A stretch of 58,382 nucleotides of DNA, taken from assembly GCA_903873295.1 (NCBI GenBank), contig CAIQNV010000073.1, positions 1 through 58,382 of the forward strand, read 5' to 3'. The notes beneath the pieces were generated by a model. It was not told where the DNA came from. It did not search any database and saw only the letters and a program-made list of their open reading frames with translations. The stretch comes from an uncultured Elusimicrobia bacterium (GTDB lineage: Bacteria > Elusimicrobiota > Elusimicrobia > Elusimicrobiales > UBA9959). Below are positions 41,599 through 50,616 of this stretch, piece after piece. Both the position numbers and the translations under genes were made by a program. Numbering within the stretch: the first letter of the stretch is position 1; each line of letters starts with the position of its first letter.

Positions 41599-41976
41599 AT
41601 GAAAATACTTCTTGCCGACGACGACCCCATGGTGCGCGAACTGCTGACGGATTTTCTTTCCGACCTGGGGCATGAGGTGGCGGCGGCCGAGAACGGACAG
41701 GAGCTGATAAAGCTGGCTCTGGCCGCGCGCCCTGACCTGGTGATAGCCGACATGCGCATGCCGGAGATGATGGGGAATTCCATGATAGCTATGATCGACC
41801 TGTATCCGCCCCTGGCGGGCATGCCGGTCATTATGGTGACCGGCGTCTCAAAAATGGAGATCGACGACGCCGGCATCCCCCCGGAGATACCGGTGCTCTT
41901 TAAACCCGTTGATTTTGAAAAGCTGGCCGCCGAAATAAATAAGATCGTGAACAGAAAAGGCGGCGCCGGGGTATAA
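41599..41976 (+). CDS. Single-domain response regulator (CheY-like)
   Basis: Protein of 125 residues consisting of one receiver domain. Acidic pocket DDD follows the first strand (ILLADDDP), the phospho-acceptor Asp sits in PDLVIADMRMPEMMG, the Thr is in MVTGVS, and the Lys is in LFKPVDFEKL. There is no output domain, so it works by protein contact like CheY or SpoF. The start ATG at 41599 is set by the promoter at 41554-41583; an upstream ATG lies at that promoter. The periplasmic sensor-like gene converges on it from the other side. Confidence 0.9.
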   Translation: MKILLADDDPMVRELLTDFLSDLGHEVAAAENGQELIKLALAARPDLVIADMRMPEMMGNSMIAMIDLYPPLAGMPVIMVTGVSKMEIDDAGIPPEIPVLFKPVDFEKLAAEINKIVNRKGGAGV

Positions 41977-41986
41977 CCCCGGCCTT
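41965..41986. terminator. Possible terminator hairpin overlapping the response regulator stop
   Basis: GCCGGGG (41965-41971) and CCCCGGC (41977-41983) form a 7-bp stem whose loop is TATAA, so the gene's stop codon sits in the loop. Only CTTT follows, a weak U-tract. It lies between convergent genes. Confidence 0.45.
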
Positions 41987-41997
41987 TCAGAGTTATC

Positions 41998-44424
41998 TTA
42001 TTCCGCCTGTTTTGTCACCACCAGCCGCCACTGCGTTCCGTGAATGCCCACGCTCGTCCAGAAAGTTTCTTTCTTCACCTGCTTCTCCAGCCGCCTGTTA
42101 AGGAACTCGTAGCTGCCTTTTCCGGCTTCATCGGAAGCGATCTTTCTGCCGATCTCCAGCAGGCTGGGGAAAGGCCTGTACAGCGGGTTCTCGAACAGCA
42201 TCCTCCCGATCTCTTCGTGGTCCTGGTCGTATAGAATGCGCCCGTCTTTCTGCATCAGCCAGGCCTCCACCGCGAGATCCTCCAGGGCCGGATTTATTAC
42301 GGAGGCCAGGATGAATTCCGGCCTGAGCAGAACGCTCACCGCTCCGGCGAACTGTCCGTCGGACGAAAATACCGGGTATTCCATGTCGGCCGCATCGAAG
42401 CCCTCCACGGAGCGGAACACTTCGCTCAAGACCGGCTGTTTAGTCCGCTGGATTTCTATTACCTGCTCCTGGGAGCTGATATCCTCCCCTTCGACGCTCT
42501 TGTATTCGCCCGGTTCGACCGTGACCATTATCCCTTTCGCATCGACGGCGGCGCAATCGATGACTTCCGGATTAGCGGCGCACAGGCCTCTCAGGATTTT
42601 TCCCGCGTCCGGACCTGTCAAACCGGTTTTATTAAGTTCCCCCGCGGCTGCCGCCAGCGCTGAATCGATTTTATTCAACGCCGCCCCGATCCGCGCCTTC
42701 AGCCCGGCGAGCACCGCTTCGGGATCCCCCGCGTCTTTTTTCCCTGCTCTCAAAACGGGCTCCTGAAAGCCCAGCGCGAAATGCCAGTTCGTCAAAGCCG
42801 ATCTTTTATAGAAAACGGTTTTTGACATTCCCTTAAGCTCATAGACTACGGCTCCTTCGGCCTTGGAGAGCATCTCCTCCGCCGCTTTTGTCAGCGTTCC
42901 GCTGCCCTGGGCGGCAGGAAGTTCGAACAACAGGCCGGGGTCCTTGTGCAGGGCGGACCGGCCAAGATCGTCCAGCGCGTAAAAGACCATGTTTTCCGGA
43001 AGGTTCAGCGTGTCATTGACCAGGGCTGACATTTTATCCAGCGAGAGCGACGCGCCCACGGCGCCCGTCACCCGCCCGTCCTTCTGCACCGGCACCGCTA
43101 TAACGGCGGATTTTTTGCCGGTGGACCGGCTTATCACAAGTTCGCCCAGGATGACCCGGCCGCTCATAAGCGGTTCAAAATACGCGCGGTCGTTCAGTTT
43201 CTGCTCCATCAGCCCTTTCTCCGCCGTGAAGTAAGTTCCGTCCGGGCGGACGAACCAGACAACCCCCTGAACATTTTCCGCGAATTTCAAGAGCAGCGGT
43301 TTCATTGTTTCCCAATCTCCGCCCTTTACCGGCTCGGTCACGGACAGGAGCCGCAGCCCGTTCAGCGCCCCGGCGATATGCTCGTCCACAAGGCCCATAA
43401 CGGCCGCAAGCGTAGTGCGCGGATCGGTTTTATAGTCGGAAACGACCCTGTCGGCGGAGTTCACTATCCGGCCCGGGAGGCTTATTCCCAGGCTCACGGC
43501 CGCCGAGGTGTTCAGCATCCTGATCCCTTTCACGGGTGTCGTGACAGGAAAGTCTTTTGCCGTTTTCCCCGCGGTTATCATTTGCCGCGCGATCTCGCCC
43601 GCCTCCCGGCCGTATTCTTCTCCGGATTCCGTTACGCCGCACAGTACGCCGTCCTCGACGTTGAATTCGAGCAGGCCGGCCGCGGGTTTTTTATTGTTCG
43701 CCAAAGTCCATTTAATGACTTCCCCCGGGGCCATGCTCAGCGTCTCTTCTCCCCTCCGGACAGTGTGATAGGTGTTGAAAATGATCGCGTCCGCGGTAAG
43801 CTGGGCTTTATTTACGGCTTCCTGCCAGTCCTTAAAGGTTTCCGGCTGCGCGATCGTGACTATCCGCAGCGGCAGGTCTTTGAGGGATTTGACGTATTCT
43901 ATCACCCCGTCGGAGGTTTCGCTCTTATCGGTAATAAGGGCGGCGGTCTTTGCCTGCGGGACTATTTCTTTAAGCAGGCGCATCGTTTCGGCCACGAAAG
44001 GCCTTTCCAGCAGCCCGGTGATATTTCCCGCCGGGTAGCCGTATTTGGCGGGGTCGGCGTTGACGCCGAGAAAAACGACGCGGGGGTTTCCCGGCCCGGC
44101 CAGCTTCCTGGCGAAGAATTCCTGCGCGTTGTCGTCCGCCGCTATCACGACGTCGGGCTGCCAGGCTTTTACCCGCTCCAGCGCCATTTCGCCCGATTTG
44201 ATCTTCCACTCCAGGCCGGGGTTGCGCTTTGTGTCCATATAGAAGAGCTCAAGCTGTATCCCGCTGCCGGCCAGCTCCTGCTTCACCCCCTTGGTAATAC
44301 TGTCTACCCAGGGGTAGCCGGTATTGTAGCTGTGCACCAGCAGCACTCTGCCTCCGGCCGCCGAAGCGGCCGCGGCCGAGCAGACCAGGAGCAGCGCCGA
44401 AATAAACCCGGTTATCTTTTTCAT
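41998..44424 (-). CDS. Periplasmic sensor-like protein: ABC-type binding domain plus Cache domains
   Basis: Protein of 808 residues with a signal peptide (ending near AASA). Residues about 25-325 match ABC-type substrate-binding proteins of the sensor class (RVLLVHSYNTGYPWVDSITKGV, VVIAADDNAQEFF, VVFLGVNADPAKYGYPAGNITGL). Two Cache-like regions follow (about 345-600 and 610-808, with GVVWFVRPDGTYFTAEK and VWLMQKDGRILYDQD-type PAS-fold cores). In known proteins such parts sit before a membrane helix and a kinase, GGDEF or chemoreceptor output; here none follows, and the gene stops at WRLVVTKQAE. GGAGGA precedes the ATG. It is probably a periplasmic binder needing a partner for signalling. Confidence 0.7.
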   Translation of the reverse strand: MKKITGFISALLLVCSAAAASAAGGRVLLVHSYNTGYPWVDSITKGVKQELAGSGIQLELFYMDTKRNPGLEWKIKSGEMALERVKAWQPDVVIAADDNAQEFFARKLAGPGNPRVVFLGVNADPAKYGYPAGNITGLLERPFVAETMRLLKEIVPQAKTAALITDKSETSDGVIEYVKSLKDLPLRIVTIAQPETFKDWQEAVNKAQLTADAIIFNTYHTVRRGEETLSMAPGEVIKWTLANNKKPAAGLLEFNVEDGVLCGVTESGEEYGREAGEIARQMITAGKTAKDFPVTTPVKGIRMLNTSAAVSLGISLPGRIVNSADRVVSDYKTDPRTTLAAVMGLVDEHIAGALNGLRLLSVTEPVKGGDWETMKPLLLKFAENVQGVVWFVRPDGTYFTAEKGLMEQKLNDRAYFEPLMSGRVILGELVISRSTGKKSAVIAVPVQKDGRVTGAVGASLSLDKMSALVNDTLNLPENMVFYALDDLGRSALHKDPGLLFELPAAQGSGTLTKAAEEMLSKAEGAVVYELKGMSKTVFYKRSALTNWHFALGFQEPVLRAGKKDAGDPEAVLAGLKARIGAALNKIDSALAAAAGELNKTGLTGPDAGKILRGLCAANPEVIDCAAVDAKGIMVTVEPGEYKSVEGEDISSQEQVIEIQRTKQPVLSEVFRSVEGFDAADMEYPVFSSDGQFAGAVSVLLRPEFILASVINPALEDLAVEAWLMQKDGRILYDQDHEEIGRMLFENPLYRPFPSLLEIGRKIASDEAGKGSYEFLNRRLEKQVKKETFWTSVGIHGTQWRLVVTKQAE

Positions 44425-44500
44425 TTTTCCTCCGTCAGATTTAATTCCCCGGTTTTGTTTCTGCCCTAAGGTTTTAAGGAACCCGCCGCGGAAACAGCTT

Positions 44501-45661
44501 TCAGGACAGGCTTTTCCTGATCCTATCCATAGCTTCTTTGATCGTTTCCACGGAAGCGGCGTAAGAAAACCGCAGATATCCCTCGCCGCTGGGACCGAAG
44601 GCGGAGCCCGGCAGACAGCAGACGCCGGCCTTGAAGAGGAGGTGATCCGCCATTTCGCGCGAGGTTTTTCCGGTCTTTTTGATATTGGGGAAGGCGTAGA
44701 ACGCTCCCTTCGGTGCCAGGCAGGAAAAACCCGGAATTTCATTCAGGCCTTTAACGATAGCGTCCCGCCTTTCCCGGAAAGCGGCCATCATTTTATGCAG
44801 GTCGTCCTGGCCGCCCTCCAGCGCCGCTATTCCCGCTTTCTGGACGAAGGAGGCCGTGCAGGAGAGCGCGTTGATCATAAGGATCTCCATCTTTTTAATG
44901 AGGGCCGCGGGGCCGACCAGGTATCCCAGACGCCAGCCGGTCATTGAATATGATTTTGAAAAGCCGTCCAGGATGAGCACCCTTTCCCTTGCCTCGTCGA
45001 GCGCCGCCGGAGAATAAAAAGAGACGTCATACAGCATTTTTGAATAGATCTCATCGGACAGTATATAAACCCCGTGTTTCTGGGCGAGCTCCGCCGTTCT
45101 TGTAAGCTCCTCTCTGGTCATGACCGAGCCGGTGGGGTTTTGCGGGCTGTTCAGGATAATGAGCTTGGTTTTCGCGGTTATCCGTTTTTTAATATCGTCG
45201 GGATCCAGCCGGAACTCGTTCTCTTCTCTTACGGGAATAGCCCCGTCAGCGGCTTTCAGGTATTTTACCAGCGAGCCGTAGGTGGGGAAGGCGGGATCGG
45301 GATAAAGCACCTCGTCTCCCGCGTCGACCAGCGCCAGCATGGAGAAAAAGATGCCGGGCTTGGCCCCGGGAAGCACAAGGATCTGGTCCGCGCCGGGCTT
45401 GAAGCCCCTCGTCCGCTTGATCTCTTCGCGTATCGAATCCTTCAGGTCCGCTATCCCGCCGGCCGCGACATATCCGGTGTAATTCCCGTCTATGGCCCTG
45501 AACGCGGCTTCCTTTATGTGCCGCGGCGTAGGGAAATCGGGCTGGCCTATCTCAAAATGCAGGACTTTCCCGCCCTCGCGCTCCACCGCCTGCGCTTTGG
45601 CGAGGTATTCAAAGGCGCCCTCGCCGCGTATCCTATCCATCCCCGGGGCTATATTTTTCAT
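44501..45661 (-). CDS. Class I/II PLP aminotransferase (aspartate-type)
   Basis: Protein of 386 residues of fold-type I. Signatures: HFEIGQPDFPTPRHI, NSPQNPTGSVMTREEL, HGVYILSDEIYSKM, and the PLP lysine in LDGFSKSYSMTGWRLGYLVGP. It resembles aspartate/aromatic aminotransferases of subgroup I-gamma. It starts one base after the stop of the unknown 432-residue gene and is the fourth gene of the threonine operon. Aspartate formation for the threonine branch is a natural role; alanine or other amino acids are possible. Confidence 0.9.
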   Translation of the reverse strand: MKNIAPGMDRIRGEGAFEYLAKAQAVEREGGKVLHFEIGQPDFPTPRHIKEAAFRAIDGNYTGYVAAGGIADLKDSIREEIKRTRGFKPGADQILVLPGAKPGIFFSMLALVDAGDEVLYPDPAFPTYGSLVKYLKAADGAIPVREENEFRLDPDDIKKRITAKTKLIILNSPQNPTGSVMTREELTRTAELAQKHGVYILSDEIYSKMLYDVSFYSPAALDEARERVLILDGFSKSYSMTGWRLGYLVGPAALIKKMEILMINALSCTASFVQKAGIAALEGGQDDLHKMMAAFRERRDAIVKGLNEIPGFSCLAPKGAFYAFPNIKKTGKTSREMADHLLFKAGVCCLPGSAFGPSGEGYLRFSYAASVETIKEAMDRIRKSLS

Positions 45662-45662
45662 T

Positions 45663-46961
45663 TTATTCGCACTGTTTCCTCGCTAGCGTACCCTCATGTA
45701 AAGCCGTAGCCGCCGTCACGGCTATGCCGCTTTTTGTAAGGGCGGACGCGGTCGCGTTGACGGCCTCGTGCTTGTCGAGATAATTCTGCTCGAGCGCGGG
45801 CATCAGGCCGCCGCTTATGACATCGGCTTTGGGGATAAAGTAATCGAGTATATTCGACGGGTGCTCCCGCTTCTCCTCCAGCTTAACGGGGCCGCCTTCG
45901 TGCTTGGCGCTTATGTTCCTGACCGTCTTCCCTATTTCCAGCAGCTCCGCGGTCCTGTCATACGGCTGGCGTACTATGGATTTCCAGGTTTCCGTGATGT
46001 GGTGCTCGAAGCGGACGCAGGACTCAAAGCTGAGCCCGCTTCTTACCTGCGCCGAAAGCTCTATGGTCTGGTTGTTCACGGAATTGGAGAAGTTGAAGCC
46101 TATAAGCGGCGTAGTGCCGTCGTCTCTTGAGAACAGCCTGGCGGTCAGCAGCGTCCAGAGGATGGAATACGGGTTGTCGTTACCCATAAAGACGGATATC
46201 TTGAACTCGTTGTTTACGCCGAGCTTGTGCAGCATATAGCTGAGAAGAATGGTTCCGGGATTCAGGTTCAAAACCTGCTTGACGCCGTAATTAGTGTAGT
46301 AATACAGGAACTCGTCCACCCACTTCAAAGCATAATCGTTCGGCTGGCCGACTCCTCCGAAGTAGCCGGTTATCGTGTCGGGCCCGCCCAGGTGGACGTT
46401 GGAGCCGTCGGTGCCCTTAGTGTCGAGAGTTTCCACATATGTGGCCCCGATAATATTCATGCCCGCCGCTATAGCCGTCAGCTCGCCGTCCTTCTGGGCT
46501 TCCTGCTCTTTCATGAACCTGACGCGGATGTATCTCCCGGGCATGAGTTCTTTCTTTTCAATAGCCCTTTTCGCCTGCGTAATGAGCCAGGGGAAATACT
46601 GAAGCGCGCTTATTTCAAGCGTAACGGCAAAATCGGCGTCAAAGCGCGTAGTCTGATATTTCGCGCCCAGCTCCCGCTTCTGGTATTCTTCCATGCCGAT
46701 GAACGCTTTTTCCGCTTTCGCCTTCATCAGCCATTCCAGGTCCTTGAGGTAGGGCGAATTCAGCTTGCGCAGGTTCGCCAGCTGGTTGTCGAGGTTTTGC
46801 GCCGCTTCGGCCTTCGCGTTAATTTCCTCGATGGTCCCGTATTTCGCGATAATCTTCAGCAGGTTCCCGGTCAGCGCGTTGGAGGGGGCCGTCAGGAAAT
46901 TATTTATCTCCTGAAGCTTTTTTTCCGAAATTTCCAGTTTTCCAAGGGTAGTAGTTGTCAT
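45663..46961 (-). CDS. Unrecognised 432-residue protein in a threonine operon
   Basis: Soluble protein of 432 residues without signal peptide or membrane helices. The N-terminal 100 residues are helical and charged. The middle (about 110-300) alternates strands and helices in a way suggestive of a TIM-barrel-type enzyme, with motifs YFPWLITQAKRAI, VHLGGPDTITGYFGGVGQPNDYALKW, LNLNPGTILLSYML and GFNFSNSVNNQTIELSAQVR. The His pair in RFEHHITETW and the KHEG segments could be catalytic. One base separates it from both neighbours (ApgM-type gene before, aminotransferase after), so it is co-translated with amino acid enzymes. I do not recognise the family. Confidence 0.6.
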   Translation of the reverse strand: MTTTTLGKLEISEKKLQEINNFLTAPSNALTGNLLKIIAKYGTIEEINAKAEAAQNLDNQLANLRKLNSPYLKDLEWLMKAKAEKAFIGMEEYQKRELGAKYQTTRFDADFAVTLEISALQYFPWLITQAKRAIEKKELMPGRYIRVRFMKEQEAQKDGELTAIAAGMNIIGATYVETLDTKGTDGSNVHLGGPDTITGYFGGVGQPNDYALKWVDEFLYYYTNYGVKQVLNLNPGTILLSYMLHKLGVNNEFKISVFMGNDNPYSILWTLLTARLFSRDDGTTPLIGFNFSNSVNNQTIELSAQVRSGLSFESCVRFEHHITETWKSIVRQPYDRTAELLEIGKTVRNISAKHEGGPVKLEEKREHPSNILDYFIPKADVISGGLMPALEQNYLDKHEAVNATASALTKSGIAVTAATALHEGTLARKQCE

Positions 46962-46962
46962 T

Positions 46963-48177
46963 TTAGCTCCTGTTTTTTCCGAAGAAGTTATTAAAAAAGG
47001 CCTTTTGATCCATCAGGCCCAGGCCGCCTTTCCCGGCTTCCGCTTCGTTATATTCCAGCACCGCGTCCGCAGTCACCCCGCTGCCCCACAAAACAACGGG
47101 GACCGGGTCCTTAACATGTATCCTGGTCTCGACCGGGGTGGGGTGGTCAGGGAGAAGGGCGATCCTGATATCGGTTTTCGCTTCCTCTACCCCTTTCAAT
47201 ATGGCCGCCACCAGCCTGCTGTCCAGATCCTCGATAACCTTTATCTTTAAGGCCAGGTCCCCGTCATGAGAGGCCTCGTCCGCCGCTTCCACATGAAGAT
47301 ACACGTAATCGTATTTTTTAAGGGCCTCAAGAGCGGCCGCGGCCTTGCCCTCGTAATTCGTATGGGAATTTCCGGTCGCGCCCTCGACTTCTATGACCTT
47401 CATGCCGGCATAGATGCCCAGCCCTTTTATCAGGTCGACGGCGGTTATCACCGCGCCGTCCAGGCCGGTGAGCTCTTTTATGGTTTTCATCCGGGGCTTT
47501 TCGCCGGCGGCCCACGGCCAGATAAGGGTCGGGCGCTTTTCCCCCGGCGCGGCCTTCTCCCGGTTCAGCGGCAGCGCGGCCAGGACCGCGGCTGAATCCG
47601 CGATAAGCTTGTTTATTATCCCCGCGGTTTTCTCGCCGCGTTCCCCGCGCGCGGTCACCTTCAGCGCCGCTATTTCTTTCCCGATATAGTCATGCGGAGG
47701 CCGGCATTCGATATGCGAATCGCCGCCGTCGATGACCAGCAGGTGACGGTAGTGGACGCCCTGATAAAACCGTATCCCGTTCCCGCCTAATTTATCGTTC
47801 AAAAGCCTGATTATCTCCGCGCCCGCTTCGTGGGAAAGATCGCCGCCGGAATGGCTGGCTATTTTACTATCCTTTGCCCAGATCAGGTTGCAGCGCAGCG
47901 CCAGCTGCGAATCGGACAGCTCCACGCCCAGACTGGCCGCCTCAAGCACCCCGCGCTGGCAGAAATTTTCGCGCGGGTCATAGCCCATGACCGAGAGGTT
48001 GGCCACTTCCGACCCGGCGGGGAGGTCGGCGGGGATAGTGTTAAAAAGACCTGAGGCGCCTTCCCTGGCGAGCCGGTCCATGTTCGGGGTCCTGGCCGCC
48101 ATCAGCGGAGTTCTCCCCCCCAGGGACTTAACCGGGTAATCGGCCATGCCGTCGCATAAAATAATAAGGCGCTTCAT
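46963..48177 (-). CDS. ApgM-type proposed homoserine kinase
   Basis: Protein of 404 residues of the alkaline-phosphatase superfamily, archaeal-type phosphoglycerate mutase (ApgM) branch. Motifs are ILCDGMADYPVKSLGGRTPL, the nucleophile-type Ser segment GSEVANLSVMGYDP, YLHVEAADEASHDGD and LLPDHPTPVETRIH. A subgroup of this family is proposed to replace ThrB as homoserine kinase and is found beside thrC. Its ATG overlaps the thrC stop (ATGA), supporting that role strongly over glycolysis. The product would be O-phosphohomoserine for ThrC. Confidence 0.8.
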   Translation of the reverse strand: MKRLIILCDGMADYPVKSLGGRTPLMAARTPNMDRLAREGASGLFNTIPADLPAGSEVANLSVMGYDPRENFCQRGVLEAASLGVELSDSQLALRCNLIWAKDSKIASHSGGDLSHEAGAEIIRLLNDKLGGNGIRFYQGVHYRHLLVIDGGDSHIECRPPHDYIGKEIAALKVTARGERGEKTAGIINKLIADSAAVLAALPLNREKAAPGEKRPTLIWPWAAGEKPRMKTIKELTGLDGAVITAVDLIKGLGIYAGMKVIEVEGATGNSHTNYEGKAAAALEALKKYDYVYLHVEAADEASHDGDLALKIKVIEDLDSRLVAAILKGVEEAKTDIRIALLPDHPTPVETRIHVKDPVPVVLWGSGVTADAVLEYNEAEAGKGGLGLMDQKAFFNNFFGKNRS

Positions 48178-49523
48178 GTTAATTTTGCGAGGTATTGATA
48201 AAAGCCGTCATAGTCCGCTTCCATCTTTATATAGTTCTCTTTAAGCTTATCAAGTTTGGCCAGGCTTTCGGGAACTGCCGGAGAAATACCCAGGATCTTG
48301 TTGATCTCTTCCGGGAACTTCGCGGGATTGGCGGTCTCCAGACTTATGCAAAGGGTTTTGTTCTCTTCTTTGTTCTCTTTAAGGAATTCACCGAGCGCGT
48401 ACCAGGCCACCGCCCCGTGAGGCTCCAGGACTATCGCCTCTTCCTTATAAGTATCCGCGATGCACTTGCGGGTATTCTCGTCGCTTACCGAAACAGCGTG
48501 CATGAGCCCGCGCATTTTCTCCATATCGGGGACTTTGAGAATATTGCCTTTTTCGTCCATCTGCCCGCCGAAAATGTCGATCAGGCGGGTAAGGTTGCTG
48601 GGGTGCCCCACGTTCATCGCGTTCGAGATGCACATCCGGGAGGGCTCGATTTTGCCGTACTTCCCGCTTTTAAGGAACGCGGGGAATTCGTCGTTGGCGT
48701 TCGTGGCGATAATGAGCTTTTTGACCGGAAGCCCCATTTTCCAGGCGAGTATAGCCCCCATCATGTCGCCGAAATTCCCCGAAGGTATCGAAAAGATAAC
48801 TTCCTCTCCCATATCTTTTACAAGCCGCGTATAGGCCCAGATAAAATAAACTGACTGGGGAATAAGCCGCGCGATGTTGATAGAATTGGCGGAGCTCAGT
48901 TTCAGTTCTTTCAGACGTTCATCGGCGAAGGCTTCCTTTACCATCGCCTGGCAGTCGTCAAATTTGCCGTTCACGGCTATCGTCCTCACGTTCCCGCCCA
49001 GCGTGGTCATTTGCTTTCTCTGGTTCGGAGTAACTTCGTTTATCGGGAAGAGTATGATAATTTCGATGTTCGGGATGTTGTGAAAGGCGTTCGCGATGGC
49101 CGAGCCCGTGTCTCCGGAGGTCGCGGTGAGAATGAAGAGTTTTTCGCCCGGCTTAAGTTTATGCCCCATCAGCGGGGACATCATCTGGGCGGCAAAGTCC
49201 TTGAAGGAAGCGGTGGGCCCGGTGTCCAGCCAGAGAATGTGTTTTTCCCCGCGCGCCTTCTCAAGGCGGGGCATGAAGCCGTACGCCTTTCTGCATTTAG
49301 CCAGCAGGTCTTCGTCGGCGATGTCGTCGAGGAACAATCTTAAAATGTAGTTGGCCACTTCAAAATACTGCGCGCCCGATAATTTTTTAAAACCGGCCTT
49401 GTCGATCACGGGGATCCGTTCAGGCATGTAGAGGCCGCGGTCGGGCGCCTGGCCGGTTAGAACGGCCGTGAAGAAATCGGTTTTAGGCGCGCGGTAATTG
49501 GTGCTGTGGAATTGTATGCTCAT
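48174..49523 (-). CDS. thrC: Threonine synthase
   Basis: PLP enzyme of 449 residues converting O-phosphohomoserine to threonine. Signatures: TNYRAPKTDFFTAVLTGQAPDRGLYMP at the N-terminus, the PLP lysine in GPTASFKDFAAQM, ATSGDTGSAIANAFH, and IPSGNFGDMMGAILA. Length and N-terminal domain match the longer E. coli/yeast-type class. GGGGAGAG before the ATG is the ribosome-binding site. It heads the operon thrC, homoserine kinase, unknown gene, aminotransferase, sensor. Confidence 0.95.
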   Translation of the reverse strand: MSIQFHSTNYRAPKTDFFTAVLTGQAPDRGLYMPERIPVIDKAGFKKLSGAQYFEVANYILRLFLDDIADEDLLAKCRKAYGFMPRLEKARGEKHILWLDTGPTASFKDFAAQMMSPLMGHKLKPGEKLFILTATSGDTGSAIANAFHNIPNIEIIILFPINEVTPNQRKQMTTLGGNVRTIAVNGKFDDCQAMVKEAFADERLKELKLSSANSINIARLIPQSVYFIWAYTRLVKDMGEEVIFSIPSGNFGDMMGAILAWKMGLPVKKLIIATNANDEFPAFLKSGKYGKIEPSRMCISNAMNVGHPSNLTRLIDIFGGQMDEKGNILKVPDMEKMRGLMHAVSVSDENTRKCIADTYKEEAIVLEPHGAVAWYALGEFLKENKEENKTLCISLETANPAKFPEEINKILGISPAVPESLAKLDKLKENYIKMEADYDGFYQYLAKLT

Positions 49524-49581
49524 CTGCTCTCCCCTTTATCCCGGCTCGTTTATGTCGGCCTCAGCCAAAACACAGCATCTG

Positions 49582-49590
49582 CCCCCCCCC
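49582..49590. repeat. Nine-C homopolymer in the thrC leader
   Basis: A run of nine C (nine G on the transcribed strand) lies about 60 bases upstream of the thrC ATG. It falls inside a 28-codon GTG-started frame on the minus strand that ends at 49550 (its product starts MKEALKVKAPNIRS). Such tracts slip easily during replication. No effect on thrC expression is proven. Confidence 0.5.
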
Positions 49591-49687
49591 GGCGGATCTT
49601 ATATTCGGGGCCTTTACCTTCAAAGCCTCTTTCACTTCAGCGGCAAGATCCTCCCGCCCCCGTCATGAAAGCCGGAGCTCTTTTATA

Positions 49688-50539
49688 TCAACCCAGCTCG
49701 AAAGTCGTAACGCCGAACAGCCGGCTCAGGGGCAGGACGGGGGCTGTTCCCGAATACATCCGGGCCGTTTCGAACACGGCGCTCATCTTGCACCGCTTCG
49801 CCAGCCCGACCGCCTCCGGGTTCACCGCCGGAGTATCCAGAAAAACAGGGGCGCCTTCCGGAGCCCGCGCCTTCAAAGCCAGGAACAGCTTTTCCGCGAG
49901 CCCGGGACTGTCAGCGAACAGCGGACCTATCTTGTAGCCGGAGCGGCAGACGCGCAGAACGCCGTAGCCCGCCAGTTTGCCGTCCCGTAATATCCCCAAA
50001 GCCTCACTTTGCGGCTGAGCTATCCAGCATTTCAGGAATTGCTCCCGCTCGTCCGGGAAAAACGGCTTATCGTACGCGCACAGCTCCGCAAAAGGAACCG
50101 CGGAGAGCCGGACGATATCCGGGTCGGCCGGAGGCTGTCCGCCGCCGGTTCCCTGGTACCGGACACTTTTGTAAGCCAAGGCGAACCCGGACTTTTTGTA
50201 GTTGTCCTGCTGGGAGACTACCCCGTCGAGACCGATAACGCGGCCGCTGAGGCTCGCAAGTCCCGCCTTCCAGATCCGGAGGCCGTAGCCCTTGCCGCGA
50301 TGCCCCGGCTTAACGATGTAAAGCCCCAGAAAGGCGAAGGAGGCGCCGTATTTAACCACTGAAATAGTAGCGATAGGCTCGTCCCCGAGGGATCCGACAA
50401 GGAATCCGTCCGGGTCGGCGGCGTAGAAACACTCCGCGTCATACAAGCCCGGGTTCCAGCCTTCCGCCGCGGCCCAGTCGATGGCGAGCCCCGCTTCCCT
50501 CCGGGTCATAGTTCTGATCGTGTAGTTTCCTGTCTGCAT
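49688..50539 (-). CDS. GNAT-family acetyltransferase with two GNAT-like domains
   Basis: Protein of 283 residues. The N-terminal GNAT domain (about 1-140) has a GLYIVKPGHRGKGYGLRIW acetyl-CoA loop (R-G-x-G-Y-G). The C-terminal part (about 150-283: ALGILRDGKLAGYGVLRVCRSGYKIGPLFAD) matches the YitH/DUF1248-type C-terminal acetyltransferase-like domain. Substrate is unknown. It is on the same strand as thrC but ends about 165 bases upstream of it. Confidence 0.85.
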   Translation of the reverse strand: MQTGNYTIRTMTRREAGLAIDWAAAEGWNPGLYDAECFYAADPDGFLVGSLGDEPIATISVVKYGASFAFLGLYIVKPGHRGKGYGLRIWKAGLASLSGRVIGLDGVVSQQDNYKKSGFALAYKSVRYQGTGGGQPPADPDIVRLSAVPFAELCAYDKPFFPDEREQFLKCWIAQPQSEALGILRDGKLAGYGVLRVCRSGYKIGPLFADSPGLAEKLFLALKARAPEGAPVFLDTPAVNPEAVGLAKRCKMSAVFETARMYSGTAPVLPLSRLFGVTTFELG

Positions 50540-50616
50540 GTCGTTTCGGCCCTTCCCCTTTGTCCGGCCCTAAACCCGGCAGCCGCGGGCCAGGGGTTCA
50601 GGAACATTTAAACATA

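Noticed and set aside
49524-49687. Threonine attenuator or riboswitch before thrC
   Set aside because: No Thr/Ile-rich leader peptide or terminator-antiterminator pair was seen; only the G/C tract and a short frame.
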